This document shows positions 55,276 through 64,000 of a stretch of DNA of 64,000 nucleotides, piece by piece. This DNA comes from Pseudochelatococcus contaminans (GTDB lineage Bacteria > Pseudomonadota > Alphaproteobacteria > Rhizobiales > Beijerinckiaceae), in the NCBI RefSeq assembly GCF_014195635.1, contig NZ_JACICC010000001.1, positions 124,001 through 188,000 of the forward strand, written 5' to 3'. Position numbers and translations under genes: made by a program. The notes under the pieces were generated by a model, which searched no databases, was not told the DNA's origin, and was given only the letters and a program-made list of their open reading frames with translations. Within the stretch, counting starts at the first letter, position 1; each line of letters starts with the position of its first letter.

Positions 55276-57684
55276 TTACACACGCCGCCGCCGGCTGTCG
55301 CGGCTGGCTCCGTCCCTGCTCGTGCGCGCGGCCTTGCGCGCCGTGCCGCCGGAGGACAGCAGCTCGAACCGCAGCGCGCCCGCCACCGGTGCGGCTTCCA
55401 TCAACCGCACTTCGACGGAGTCGCCCAGCCGGTACATCTTTCGCGACCGGCTGCCGACGAGCGCATGCTGCGACTCGTCGTAGCGGAAAAAGTCCGTGCC
55501 CAATGTGGAAGCCGGAATGAAGCCATCCGCGCCCGTATCCGCCAGCCGCACGAACAACCCGGCGCGCGTCACGCCGGCGATGCGCCCGGTGAAGGACGCG
55601 CCGATCTGATCCGCCATATAATGGGCGATCAGCCGGTCCGTGGTCTCGCGTTCCGCCGCCATGGCGCGCCGTTCGGCGGCGGAGATGCTGGCCGCCACCT
55701 CTGCCAGTTCTTCGCGCGTGGTATGGGCAGGCAGGCCGTCGCCGCCCAGTTTCAGCGCCCGGATCAGCGCCCGGTGCACGATGAGATCGGCATAACGGCG
55801 GATCGGCGAGGTGAAGTGCGCATAGCGGCGCAGGTTGAGGCCGAAATGGCCATAGTTGTCGACGGAATATTCCGCCTGCGCCTGCGTGCGCAGCACCACT
55901 TCGTTGATGAAATCGCGGTTGGGCGAATTCTCGACATGCGCCAGGATGCCGTTGAACAGCGACGGCGTGAGCGCGCCGGACTTGGGCGCCTTGAGGCCGA
56001 TGGAAGCCAGCACCTCCGCCAGCGCCCGCAACTTCTCGACGGAGGGCTCGTCATGCGTGCGGAAGATGAGCGGCGATCCCGCCTGCTCCAGCGTTTCCGC
56101 CGCGCAGACGTTGGCGAGGATCATGCATTCCTCGATCAGCCGGTGGGCGTCCAGCCGCTCCGGCATGATAACACGGTCGATGGAGCCATCCGGCTTGAGA
56201 ATGAGCTTGCGCTCCGGCAGATCGAGCGCCAGCGGTTCGCGGTCGTCACGCGCATCCGTCAGAGCGGCGTAGGCATCCCACAACGGCCGCAGCACGCCCT
56301 CCAGCAATGGCGCGGTGGTGTCATCCGGCGTGCCGTCAATGGCCGCCTGCGCCTGCTGGTAAGACAGTTTGGCCGCAGAGCGCATCATGATGCGATGGAA
56401 GGAGTGACGGCGCTTGCGGCCGGCGATGTCGATGACGATGCGCACCGCCAGCGCCGGGCGATCCTCGTGCGGGCGAAGCGAACCGAGATCGTTGGAAATA
56501 CGCTCCGGCAGCATCGGCACCACCCGGTCCGGGAAGTAGACCGAGTTGCCACGCTCCAGCGCGTCCTTGTCCAGCGCCGTGCCGGGGCGCACATAGGCCG
56601 CGACATCGGCGATGGCGACCGTCAGCACATAGCCGCCGTCGTTGGCGGGGTCCGTGTCCCGCGCAGCATGCACGGCGTCGTCGTGGTCCTTGGCATCGGC
56701 AGGGTCGATGGTGATGAGCGGCAGCGTGCGCCAGTCCTCGCGCCGGTCCTCTTGTCGGCTCCCCTCCGTTGCAAGCGTAACAGGCTGTGCCTCTTCCGCC
56801 TCGCGCAGGGCCGCTGGCGAGAATTCGTTTGGAATGTCGTGCGTATGGATGGCGACGAGGCTCACCGCGCGTTCCGATTTCAGCGAGCCGAGGCGTTCGA
56901 TCACCTTGGCCGTCGATTCGCCGAAGCGCCCGGCACGCGCCACGCTGACGCTAACAAGGTCGCCGTCCACCGCGCCGCCGCCGTCACCGGCGCGAATGGC
57001 GATTTCGCGGCCCAGCATCTTCTTGTCCACCGGCACGAGCCTGCCGCCCTCGCCATCCGGATCGGCGCGGAAGATGCCAAGCAGCCGCGCGCGGGTTTTC
57101 GTCAGCACCTTGATGACGCGGCCAAAGTAGGCAGGGCCTCGTTTTCCGGCGGAATCCCGGTCACGGTTGGCCTCAAGCCGCAACAGCACGCGATCGCCGA
57201 CGCCGGGCACGGGCTGGCCCTGTTTGGGCCGCCGCGGCAGGTTCACCAGAATGCGCGGCGCGGGGTTTTCGCCGTCCCCATCATCCCATTCCGTGGGCAG
57301 GGCGATGAACTCGCCGTCCCGGTCGCGGGTCGTGATGTCCGCCACCACCACCGGCGGCAGGCTGCCGGACCGGTTCAGCGTCTTGCCCCTGCGGTCGAGC
57401 GCGCCTTCGTCCTCCAGCTCCCGCAGGATGTGCTTCAGCCAGACGCGCTGGCCGCCGCCGATGCCGAAGGCACGTGCAATCTCACGTTTGCCGACCTTGC
57501 CAGGCGAATCGGCGATGAAGGCGAGGATGTCTTCCTTGCTCGGCAGATGACCCTCCGCCGCAACGGCGGGATCCTTGCGTATTTTTGCGCGGGAAGATGA
57601 TTGACCGGGCGCTGCGATGCGCGCCTGGCGGTTGCTGATTTTACGTGCCACAGTTCGTTCCAAAGCCGGGATGTCCGGCAACAT
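55276..57684 (-). CDS. rnr: Ribonuclease R
   Basis: An 802-residue 3'-5' exoribonuclease. Winged-helix region: ILAFIADSPGKVGKREIARAF. The RNB catalytic motif is ITIDPADAKDHDDAVHA, then VAIADVAAYV, FPDRVVPMLPERISND and HFTSPIRRYADLIVHRAL. An S1 domain (FTGRIAGVTRAGLFVRLAD) and an Arg-rich tail close it. It degrades structured RNA. The start is set at ATG 57684, and no strong ribosome site is seen. A partly iteron-like 18-mer lies in it at 57151. Confidence 0.94.
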   Translation of the reverse strand: MLPDIPALERTVARKISNRQARIAAPGQSSSRAKIRKDPAVAAEGHLPSKEDILAFIADSPGKVGKREIARAFGIGGGQRVWLKHILRELEDEGALDRRGKTLNRSGSLPPVVVADITTRDRDGEFIALPTEWDDGDGENPAPRILVNLPRRPKQGQPVPGVGDRVLLRLEANRDRDSAGKRGPAYFGRVIKVLTKTRARLLGIFRADPDGEGGRLVPVDKKMLGREIAIRAGDGGGAVDGDLVSVSVARAGRFGESTAKVIERLGSLKSERAVSLVAIHTHDIPNEFSPAALREAEEAQPVTLATEGSRQEDRREDWRTLPLITIDPADAKDHDDAVHAARDTDPANDGGYVLTVAIADVAAYVRPGTALDKDALERGNSVYFPDRVVPMLPERISNDLGSLRPHEDRPALAVRIVIDIAGRKRRHSFHRIMMRSAAKLSYQQAQAAIDGTPDDTTAPLLEGVLRPLWDAYAALTDARDDREPLALDLPERKLILKPDGSIDRVIMPERLDAHRLIEECMILANVCAAETLEQAGSPLIFRTHDEPSVEKLRALAEVLASIGLKAPKSGALTPSLFNGILAHVENSPNRDFINEVVLRTQAQAEYSVDNYGHFGLNLRRYAHFTSPIRRYADLIVHRALIRALKLGGDGLPAHTTREELAEVAASISAAERRAMAAERETTDRLIAHYMADQIGASFTGRIAGVTRAGLFVRLADTGADGFIPASTLGTDFFRYDESQHALVGSRSRKMYRLGDSVEVRLMEAAPVAGALRFELLSSGGTARKAARTSRDGASRDSRRRRV
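57151..57168 (+). repeat. Degenerate iteron-like copy inside rnr
   Basis: GGAATCCCGGTCACGGTT matches 14 of 18 iteron bases. It encodes NRDRDSAG in RNase R, in a linker-like stretch. This is the weakest of the scattered copies listed. Confidence 0.35.
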
Positions 57685-57776
57685 TGCGTGCCGTTGTCGC
57701 ACGTCGCGACGGTTTAGGAAACCCGCCGCGCCTCTCCAAGGTTGCGTTTCGCGTCAGACAGGTTCACACACGGGGC

Positions 57777-58937
57777 ATGGTCGATCATCCTACCCGCGAT
57801 GCTGGCTTTGGCGTTTACGTCCATTGGCCATTTTGCGCGTCCAAATGTCCGTATTGTGACTTCAACAGCCACGTCCGCCATCAGCCGGTGGATGAAGCGC
57901 GTTTTGCCGCCGCTTTCACGCGTGAGGTCGCCCACAGCGCCGCTCTCGCGCCGGGGCGCACCGTCACGTCGATCTTCTTCGGCGGCGGCACGCCCTCGCT
58001 CATGAAGCCCGCAACCATTGCCGCGATTCTCGACGCCATCGCCAGCCGCTGGTCGGTAGCGGCGGATGTCGAGGTGACGCTTGAGGCCAATCCTACCAGC
58101 GTGGAGGCGGACCGTTTTCGCGGTTATCGCGCTGCCGGGGTCAACCGGGTGTCGCTCGGCGTGCAGGCGCTGAATGACGGCGACCTGCGCACGCTGGGCC
58201 GCAAGCACGATGTCGCCGAGGCCCTCGCGGCAGTGAAACTGGCCGCGGAGAGCTTCGAGCGCTATTCGTTCGACCTTATCTATGCCCGCCCCGGCCAGAC
58301 CCCCGCCGCATGGGCGCGGGAGCTGGAGCAGGCCATCGGCCATGCGGCGGAGCATCTGTCGCTCTACCAGCTCACCATCGAACCCGGCACGTGGTATGCG
58401 CGCCTGCACGCCGCCGGCAAGCTCGTGGTGCCGGACGACGACACCGCCCGCGACCTGTTCGACGTGACGCAGGAGGTCTGCGCCCGCCACGGCCTGCCGG
58501 CCTATGAAGTGTCCAACCACGCCCGGCCCGGCGCGGAAAGCCGCCACAACCAGCTTTACTGGCGCTATGGAGAATATGCCGGCGTCGGCCCCGGCGCGCA
58601 CGGGCGGCTGGTGACAAACGAGGGGCGCATGGCGCTCTCCACCGAGCGCAATCCCGAAAAGTGGCTGGAGCTGGTGGAGCAGGACGGCAACGCCATCATC
58701 GAACGCGAATGCCTCGCGCCCGATATGCAGGCCGATGAATTTCTGCTGATGGGGCTGCGGCTTGTCGAGGGTATCGACCCGGCCCGCTACACGGCTTTCG
58801 CCGGCCGCCCGTTATCCGCTCGCAAGCTGGCGGATCTGTCCGAGCTTGGCCTGATCGAAATGGCCAACGGCCGCCTGCGCGCCACCCCCACCGGCGTGCC
58901 GGTGCTCAACGCCGTCATCGCGGATCTGGCGGCTTGA
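57777..58937 (+). CDS. hemW: HemW, radical SAM heme chaperone
   Basis: A 386-residue radical SAM protein, once annotated as HemN-like. The cluster Cys lie in FCASKCPYCDFNSHV. IFFGGGTPSLM and the HemW-type C-terminus (SAR-KLADLSELGLIE) follow. Its CX3CX2C motif is followed by D-F rather than the extra Cys of HemN coproporphyrinogen oxidases, so the heme-chaperone role is more likely. The start is the ATG at 57777, right before VDHPTRDAGFGVYVHWPF. Confidence 0.93.
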   Translation: MVDHPTRDAGFGVYVHWPFCASKCPYCDFNSHVRHQPVDEARFAAAFTREVAHSAALAPGRTVTSIFFGGGTPSLMKPATIAAILDAIASRWSVAADVEVTLEANPTSVEADRFRGYRAAGVNRVSLGVQALNDGDLRTLGRKHDVAEALAAVKLAAESFERYSFDLIYARPGQTPAAWARELEQAIGHAAEHLSLYQLTIEPGTWYARLHAAGKLVVPDDDTARDLFDVTQEVCARHGLPAYEVSNHARPGAESRHNQLYWRYGEYAGVGPGAHGRLVTNEGRMALSTERNPEKWLELVEQDGNAIIERECLAPDMQADEFLLMGLRLVEGIDPARYTAFAGRPLSARKLADLSELGLIEMANGRLRATPTGVPVLNAVIADLAA

Positions 58938-59005
58938 CGCTGGTGTCAAGTGCGGCTGCTCTTATAAGTTCATCTGACTATAACATCTGGTAATTTGGAC
59001 AAACT

Positions 59006-59674
59006 GTGACCCTCTCCGCCGCCGTTTCCTCTCCCCAGCCCGTCGATGCCGCCACCGTGGCGGAGATTTTTCGCCGTTTTGAGGCGGCTAATCCCGAGCC
59101 GCGCGGCGAGCTGGACTATACCAACCCGTTTACGCTGGTGGTGGCGGTGGCGCTGTCGGCGCAGGCGACTGACGTTGGCGTCAACAAGGCAACGCGGGCG
59201 CTGTTCAAGGTCGCGGATACGCCCGAGAAAATGGTGGCGCTGGGCGAGGATGAGCTGCGTGAATATATCAAGACCATCGGCCTGTTCCGCAACAAGGCCA
59301 AGAACGTCATCGCACTCTCGCAGATGCTGATCGAACGGTTCAACTCGCAAGTGCCGCGAACCCGCGAGGAACTGGAGCTGCTGCCTGGCGTCGGCCGGAA
59401 AACCGCTAATGTCGTCCTCAACATAGCTTTTGGCGAACCGACCATCGCTGTGGACACGCATCTGTTCCGGGTGTCGAACCGCATTCCGCTCAGCATCGGC
59501 AGCACACCGCTGGCGGTGGAGTTGGGGCTTGAGCGCATTATCCCTGCCCGCTACGCCCGGCACGCCCACCACTGGCTCATTCTGCACGGGCGTTACATCT
59601 GCAAGGCGCGCAAACCCGAATGCCCCCGGTGCCTTATCAACGACTTATGTCGCTTCGAGCCTAAAACCGCTTGA
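59006..59674 (+). CDS. nth: Endonuclease III
   Basis: A 222-residue DNA glycosylase/AP lyase for oxidised pyrimidines. The helix-hairpin-helix is LPGVGRKTANVV with the catalytic Lys, and the Asp is in VDTHLFRVSNR. The Fe-S loop C-x6-C-x2-C-x5-C is present as CKARKPECPRCLINDLC. The start is a GTG. Two iteron-like repeats lie directly after its stop codon. Confidence 0.96.
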   Translation: MTLSAAVSSPQPVDAATVAEIFRRFEAANPEPRGELDYTNPFTLVVAVALSAQATDVGVNKATRALFKVADTPEKMVALGEDELREYIKTIGLFRNKAKNVIALSQMLIERFNSQVPRTREELELLPGVGRKTANVVLNIAFGEPTIAVDTHLFRVSNRIPLSIGSTPLAVELGLERIIPARYARHAHHWLILHGRYICKARKPECPRCLINDLCRFEPKTA

Positions 59675-59684
59675 CTCTTCACCG

Positions 59685-59725
59685 GGAACAACGGTCACGG
59701 AAACGGGAATCACGGTCACGGAAAC
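59685..59725 (+). repeat. Tandem pair of iteron-like repeats between nth and gshB
   Basis: GGAACAACGGTCACGGAAAC (59685-59704) and GGAATCACGGTCACGGAAAC (59706-59725). Both match 17-18 of 20 bases of the rep iteron, with a 21-bp period, 47 kb from the array and intergenic. Confidence 0.85.
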
Positions 59726-59730
59726 ACGCT

Positions 59731-60690
59731 TCAGGCGGTTCTTGATGCCGTGTAGCGCCGCTCGATGGCATCCCACAGAATGGCCGCGACATCCGGCCCG
59801 CCGTTACGCTTGATCGCGCGGATGCCGGTGGGCGAGGTGACGTTGATCTCGGTCAGGTAGCCGTCGATCACGTCGATGCCCACGAAGATCAGGCCGCGTT
59901 CGCGCAGGTGCGGTCCGATGGTCTCGCAGATCTCACGCTCGCGGTCGGAGAGGTCGGCAGCTTCAGCCGCTCCACCCCTTACCATGTTGGATCGTATATC
60001 GTTTTCCGCCGGAATGCGGTTGACCGCGCCGGCATAGTCACCATCCGAGAGGATGATGCGCTTGTCGCCGAACTTCACTTCCGGCAGGAATTTCTGCACC
60101 ACCCACGGCTCGCGGAAGGTGACGGAGAATAGGTCGAACAACGAGCCGAAATTGCCGTCCTTTTCGTTGACCTGAAACACCGATGCGCCGCCGTGGCCGT
60201 AAAGCGGCTTCATCACCACCGCGCCGTGCTCGCGGCGGAAATCGTTGATTTCGTCCTTGTCGCGGGTGATCAGCGTGGGGGGCATCAATTCGGGAAAAGC
60301 GGTCACGAAAACCTTCTCCGGCGCGTTGCGCACCTGCGCAGGATCGTTGACCACCAACGTTTTCGGGTGGATGCGCTCCAGCAGATGCGTCGTTGTGATA
60401 TACGCCAGATCGAAGGGCGGATCCTGCCGCAGCAGCACGATATCGACGGTCTCCAGATCGATGCGCGAGGGCGCGCCGACGCGGGCGTGGTCGGGGGCCG
60501 GTGCGTCGCGCACCTCCAGCGGTCCAGCCAGCGCACTGACGCGACTGTTGCGCAGGCTCAAGGAGTCGGGCGTGTAATAGAGCAACTGGTGTCCGCGCCG
60601 CGCGGCTTCGAGCAGCAGGGCGAAGGTGGAATCGCCCGCGACGTTGATATGCTCGATCGGGTCCATCTGGACGGCAACGACAAGGCTCAT
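59731..60690 (-). CDS. gshB: Glutathione synthetase
   Basis: A 319-residue ATP-grasp enzyme that adds glycine to gamma-glutamylcysteine. Visible: [51 protein letters not shown] (ATP binding) and the metal site [11 protein letters not shown]. Length is standard. It leads a minus-strand group rsmI-yraN-gshB, with 89 bp before it. The ATG at 60690 is the usual start. Confidence 0.96.
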   Translation of the reverse strand: MSLVVAVQMDPIEHINVAGDSTFALLLEAARRGHQLLYYTPDSLSLRNSRVSALAGPLEVRDAPAPDHARVGAPSRIDLETVDIVLLRQDPPFDLAYITTTHLLERIHPKTLVVNDPAQVRNAPEKVFVTAFPELMPPTLITRDKDEINDFRREHGAVVMKPLYGHGGASVFQVNEKDGNFGSLFDLFSVTFREPWVVQKFLPEVKFGDKRIILSDGDYAGAVNRIPAENDIRSNMVRGGAAEAADLSDREREICETIGPHLRERGLIFVGIDVIDGYLTEINVTSPTGIRAIKRNGGPDVAAILWDAIERRYTASRTA

Positions 60691-60779
60691 GGCCGAAATG
60701 CTCCGCTGGTTGAGACGATCCTTGTGTATGCGGCAGCCCGGCGTGCGCCGCAATTACAAAGTGGATCGCGTCGGGGAAG

Positions 60780-61163
60780 TCAGTCCAGCGAAAGCGTCAT
60801 CACATCTGCGACGTGGCGGGGAAAACCGCGCCGGCCGATAAAAACGGCGTCGCAGCGCAGCGTCAACGGCATGGCCCAGCCGTTGCGTGCCAACCAGTGA
60901 CGCGCGGTGCCCGCAATCCGGCGCTCCTTGGTGGCGGTGATGGCCATGCGGGCGTCATCAAGTGCGCCGCGGGCTTTCACCTCCACGAAAATGACGGTGC
61001 TGCCGCGCCGTGCAACGATGTCGATCTCGCCGCCCGCCGCAGCATAGCGGCGGTCAAGGATGCGATAACCCTTGGCCACCAGCAAGGCGGCCGCCAGCCA
61101 CTCCGCCCGGATACCGGCGCGGTAGGCGGCGATTCGCCGCTCATTGCGCGGTGCGGCGGTCAT
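60780..61163 (-). CDS. yraN: UPF0102 (YraN) family endonuclease-like protein
   Basis: A 127-residue protein with the Holliday-junction resolvase-like nuclease fold: YRAGIRAEWLAAALLVAKGY, then GGEIDIVARRGSTVIFVEVKARG, where E, D and E-x-K mark the site. The cellular role is not established. It overlaps the rsmI stop (ATGA) as in most proteobacteria. Confidence 0.94.
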   Translation of the reverse strand: MTAAPRNERRIAAYRAGIRAEWLAAALLVAKGYRILDRRYAAAGGEIDIVARRGSTVIFVEVKARGALDDARMAITATKERRIAGTARHWLARNGWAMPLTLRCDAVFIGRRGFPRHVADVMTLSLD

Positions 61164-62152
61164 TGCGGGTCCGATTCGTCCCCGGAGTGCTGCGCCGGGC
61201 CCAGTTGCAGCGCGCGCGCATAGACCTCCCGCTTGGGCAGGCCGGTCTCGGCCGAGACGATCGCGGCGGCATCCTTGACGCTGTAGTGTGCCAGCGCACG
61301 TGCGATGCGGGCGTCGAGGTCCGCCTCCGCCAGTTCCTTCGCGCCTTCCGGCGGCGGGCCGATCAGCACCACGATCTCGCCTTTCGGCGTTTCATCGGCA
61401 TAGGATCCGGCCAGTTCCGGCAGGGTGCCGCGCCGCACTTCTTCGTAAAGCTTGGTCAGTTCGCGCGCGACGGCCGCGTCGCGCTCACCCAGAACCGCGG
61501 CGGCATCGGCAAGCATATCGGCCAGTCGCCGGGGCGATTCGAAGAAAACCAGCGTGGCGGGAATATCGCTCAGCGCCGCCAGCCGGGCGCGGCGAGGGCC
61601 GCTTTTGGAAGGCAGGAAGCCTTCGAAGAAAAACCTGTCGGTGGGCAGGCCCGCGACCACAAGCGCGGTGAGCACGGCAGAAGGGCCGGGATTCGACGTC
61701 ACCTTGATGTCGTTGGCGAGTGCATCCTCCACCAGCCTGTAGCCGGGATCGGACACCAGCGGCGTGCCCGCGTCCGACACCAGCGCCAGCGCCTCGCCTT
61801 CCTTGAGGCGGGCCAGCACCTTGGGGCGCATCTGCTCGGCGTTGTGCTCGTGATAGCCGATCAGCGGCGTCGTGATGCCGTAATGGGCCAGCAGCACCTT
61901 GGTAACGCGCGTATCCTCGGCAAGAATGGCGTCGGCGGCGGCCAGCGTGCCCAGCGCGCGGAAGGTGATGTCCTTGAGGTTACCGATGGGGGTCGCGACA
62001 ATATGCAGTCCCGGTGAGACAGGCTCTGCCTCTGCCGCCAGTCCGAAAGCCGTGAAGCGCGAGGCGCCCGGCTGCGGGGAGGGGGCCGTGATGTCGGCGG
62101 CCGCTGGCAACCGGCCTGTGGCGGGCGCGACGGGGCGCTTGTCATCACTCAT
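61160..62152 (-). CDS. rsmI: 16S rRNA (cytidine-2'-O)-methyltransferase
   Basis: A 330-residue methyltransferase acting on C1402 of 16S rRNA with SAM. Signatures: LHIVATPIGNLKDITFRAL, AEDTRVTKVLLAHY, ALVSDAGTPLVSDPGYRLV, SNPGPSAVLTALVVAGLP and FEGFLPSKSGPR. The N-terminal 45 residues are an extra polar segment. It overlaps yraN and diverges from the LppC-like gene. Confidence 0.95.
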   Translation of the reverse strand: MSDDKRPVAPATGRLPAAADITAPSPQPGASRFTAFGLAAEAEPVSPGLHIVATPIGNLKDITFRALGTLAAADAILAEDTRVTKVLLAHYGITTPLIGYHEHNAEQMRPKVLARLKEGEALALVSDAGTPLVSDPGYRLVEDALANDIKVTSNPGPSAVLTALVVAGLPTDRFFFEGFLPSKSGPRRARLAALSDIPATLVFFESPRRLADMLADAAAVLGERDAAVARELTKLYEEVRRGTLPELAGSYADETPKGEIVVLIGPPPEGAKELAEADLDARIARALAHYSVKDAAAIVSAETGLPKREVYARALQLGPAQHSGDESDPQ

Positions 62153-62400
62153 CGCATATATCCCTTTATTCTTGCTGGCATGGAAAGGCGCTTGCCTGCC
62201 CGGTGCCGTCCATCATCGACTATGGCACGGATGGCACATGTTAATAAACGAGGATGGATTCTTAATATAATGCCCTCCATACCGGGCTTCCGGTGAAATG
62301 TGAATGGACGTCCTGTGCTGTTTGTCACTGCTACGTCTTGCCATTCGCTGCCATGTGGGCAATCTTGCCTGCAAACTCCATTTCGTTCAGGGAGAGTGCC

Positions 62401-63666
62401 GTGTCTCGAGCTTCCAGCCCCAGCCTGCTGTCGCGTCTATTTGCATCACCGGGACAGGCAACGTCCTCCCCCGGCGGCGAGGCGCGGGGTCTGCGCAAGG
62501 CGCGGGGACTTCCCGGATTTGCGGCGGTGATGGCCGCCGGGCTGCTTCTGGCAGGCTGTTCCGGCTCTGGCGGGGTGTTTGGCCTTGGCGAGTCGGAAGG
62601 AGCAAACTCCGGCCCGGCCGTTGCCGATACAACCGTCGGCGCGGGTGCGGTCAAGGTGGGCCTGCTGCTGCCGCTTTCGGCGCAGGGCGGGGCGGGCACC
62701 ACGGCCCAATCGTTGCGCAACGCGGCTGAGCTGGCTATCAGCGAATTCGGGCAGAACGACATTCAGCTTCTTGTGCGTGACGACCGCGGCACCGAGGCCG
62801 GCGCCCGCAGTGCGACACGTGCGGTCCTGAACGACGGCGCCGAACTCGTGCTCGGCCCACTGTTCGCGGCGACGACACGCGCGGCGGGTTCCGTGGCCAA
62901 GCCGGCGAACATACCCGTCATCTCGTTCTCCACGGATACCAGCGTCGCGCAGCCGGGCGTCTACCTGCTCAGCTTCCTGCCGGAATCGGAGGTGGACCGC
63001 GTCATCCGCTTTGCGTCCCAGCGCGGCCGCCGCTCGTTTGCAGCGCTCATTCCCGACAATGCCTATGGCAAGGTCGTGCAGGATGCCTTCCAGCGTAGCG
63101 TCGCGGCAAGCGGTGGGCGGGTCGTTGCCGTCGAGACTTATGCGGCTGACCGCTCCAACCTTCAGCAGGCGGCGCAGCGCATCGCCTCACAGGCGGGGCA
63201 GGCCGATGCGCTGTTCCTGCCGGATAATGCCGATACGTTGCCCAGCATCGCCCAGTATCTGCGCGCCGCGAACCTCGATACCAATCGCGTGAAGCTGCTT
63301 GGCACATCGCTGTGGAACAATCCGACCGTTCTCGCGACCCCGGGTCTGCAGGGCGGCTGGTTCTCGGCTCCCGATTCGGTTGGCTTCAACGCTTTTGCAC
63401 AGCGTTATCGCGCCAAGTTCGGCACCGAGCCGACGCGCATCGCCAGCCTCTCCTACGATGCGGTGCTGCTGGCCTCGGCGCTGGTGCGCACGCAGGGCTC
63501 GCAGCGGTTCTCCACCGCGACGCTCACCAACCGCGCCGGGTTCGTCGGGGCGGATGGCGTGTTCCGGTTCAACGCGAACGGCACCAATGATCGGGCGCTC
63601 GCGGTGATGGAGATCCGGCAGAACAGCGCCGTGGTCATCAGCGCCGCGCCGCGGCAGCTGCAGTAA
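62401..63666 (+). CDS. LppC-like penicillin-binding protein activator lipoprotein
   Basis: A 421-residue lipoprotein. The lipobox is LLLAGCSG. The rest is a periplasmic-binding-protein fold of the Leu/Ile/Val type: KVGLLLPLSAQGGAGTTAQS, ELVLGPLFAATTRAAGSVA, PVISFSTDTSV and LIPDNAYGKVVQDAF. LpoA/LppC proteins in gammaproteobacteria activate PBP1a, and the alphaproteobacterial relatives next to rsmI are so named by likeness. The start is the GTG at 62401 with GGGAGAG upstream. Longer frames are unsupported. Confidence 0.88.
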   Translation: MSRASSPSLLSRLFASPGQATSSPGGEARGLRKARGLPGFAAVMAAGLLLAGCSGSGGVFGLGESEGANSGPAVADTTVGAGAVKVGLLLPLSAQGGAGTTAQSLRNAAELAISEFGQNDIQLLVRDDRGTEAGARSATRAVLNDGAELVLGPLFAATTRAAGSVAKPANIPVISFSTDTSVAQPGVYLLSFLPESEVDRVIRFASQRGRRSFAALIPDNAYGKVVQDAFQRSVAASGGRVVAVETYAADRSNLQQAAQRIASQAGQADALFLPDNADTLPSIAQYLRAANLDTNRVKLLGTSLWNNPTVLATPGLQGGWFSAPDSVGFNAFAQRYRAKFGTEPTRIASLSYDAVLLASALVRTQGSQRFSTATLTNRAGFVGADGVFRFNANGTNDRALAVMEIRQNSAVVISAAPRQLQ

Positions 63667-63686
63667 GGGGCAGCAGTCGAGGGCAG

Positions 63687-63711
63687 GGTGCCGGCCGTTC
63701 AGGCCGGCACC
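63687..63711. terminator. Strong hairpin between the LppC gene and purN
   Basis: GGTGCCGGCC (63687-63696), loop GTTCA, GGCCGGCACC (63702-63711). A perfect 10-bp stem that overlaps the purN stop codon and serves two convergent genes. No T run on either side. Confidence 0.6.
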
Positions 63712-64000
63712 GTAATGGCCGTGTCGGGAGGGGTCGTGTCGGCTCCGGGTGCGAATACCGCTCCCCCCTCGCGCCAACGTACCGCGCCAGAGGCAACCAG
63801 AGCCAGCGCGCGCGGATAGATGAGATGTTCCTGCACCAGCACGCGTGCGGCCAGCACGTCGGGTGTATCGCCCGGCAATACCGGCACCGCGGCCTGTGCG
63901 ATGATGGGGCCGGCATCCACCTCTGGTTCGACGAAATGCGACGTACAGCCGTGCAGGCGCACGCCGGCGGCCAAGGCGCGCTCATGCGTGTGCGTGCCGG
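63699..64000 (-). CDS. purN: Phosphoribosylglycinamide formyltransferase, C-terminal part
   Basis: Partial gene, cut by the window edge. The frame is open to base 64000. The residues THERALAAGVRLHGCTSHFV and DAGPIIAQAAVPVLPGDTP are typical of the second half of GAR transformylase, which formylates GAR with 10-formyl-THF in purine synthesis. About 100 residues are present, ending at 63699. The catalytic Asn/His region lies outside the window. Confidence 0.9.
   Translation of the reverse strand, partial: GTHTHERALAAGVRLHGCTSHFVEPEVDAGPIIAQAAVPVLPGDTPDVLAARVLVQEHLIYPRALALVASGAVRWREGGAVFAPGADTTPPDTAITVPA

Noticed and set aside
55273-57600. 775-codon open frame on the plus strand
   Set aside because: It is antisense to RNase R, with low-complexity Arg/His/Ala-rich sequence and no ribosome site.
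60292-60312. Iteron-like sequence in gshB
   Set aside because: It matches 18-19 bases, but it encodes the stretch [13 protein letters not shown], which looks like conserved GshB sequence. Coding constraint may explain the match.

Overview
This window is a gene-dense, high-GC stretch of an alphaproteobacterial genome, most likely Hyphomicrobiales (Rhizobiales). Reasons: the core gene strings (dusA / thiE-like / Sel1 / suhB; rlpA / dac / tmk / holB / metG / tatD; dapA / smpB; UDG / NYN / rsh / rpoZ; gshB / yraN / rsmI), an Irr-type iron regulator, and RepA/RepB partition proteins of the kind found in repABC replicons. The species cannot be named from sequence alone. No tRNA, rRNA, CRISPR array or insertion sequence was seen.

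Layout. 0.2-7.4 kb: an overlapping housekeeping run (dusA, a TMP-synthase-like gene, a Sel1 protein), then suhB, a MotA/TolQ-like plus OmpA/MotB-like pair and an esterase. 7.5-12.5 kb: a plasmid-type replication and partition module on the minus strand (rep, repA/parA, repB/parB) with long inverted repeats, a parS-like palindrome and a 1 kb iteron-rich, AT-richer region upstream of rep. 12.5-13.5 kb: irr and a TonB C-terminal-like gene. 13.5-18.4 kb: a sigma-54 activator diverging from an aldehyde dehydrogenase with a near-consensus -24/-12 promoter, then a zinc alcohol dehydrogenase. 18.4-30.8 kb: a catechol siderophore cluster on the minus strand (entC, entE, a split entB, entF, entA, plus entD, an alpha/beta hydrolase, a PRC-barrel protein and a periplasmic siderophore-binding protein). 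31-46.4 kb: LpxO-like, pirin, aquaporin, GH25 lipoprotein, RlpA, Dac, tmk-holB-metG-tatD-MBL, a hydrolase and Slt. 46.8-64 kb: dapA, smpB, UDG, NYN, rsh, rpoZ, Nudix, a small membrane protein with a structured leader, RNase R, hemW, nth, gshB, yraN, rsmI, an LppC-like lipoprotein and the end of purN.

How the genes work together. EntC/EntB/EntA should turn chorismate into 2,3-dihydroxybenzoate. EntE activates it onto a stand-alone aryl carrier protein. EntD primes the carriers. EntF has a serine-type adenylation code and a thioesterase, so it should condense DHB-Ser units into an enterobactin-like product. The binding protein, the esterase at 6.5 kb and Irr are plausible partners for uptake, iron release and control. 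No TonB receptor or permease lies in the window.

Most unusual: the rep-repA-repB module sits among genes normally on the main chromosome. It pairs repABC-type partition proteins with an initiator that does not look like RepC. Copies of its 20-bp iteron are scattered up to about 48 kb away, some inside coding sequence, and a second, perfect parS-like palindrome lies in entD. Either a plasmid or chromid has merged with the chromosome, or core genes ride on a chromid.
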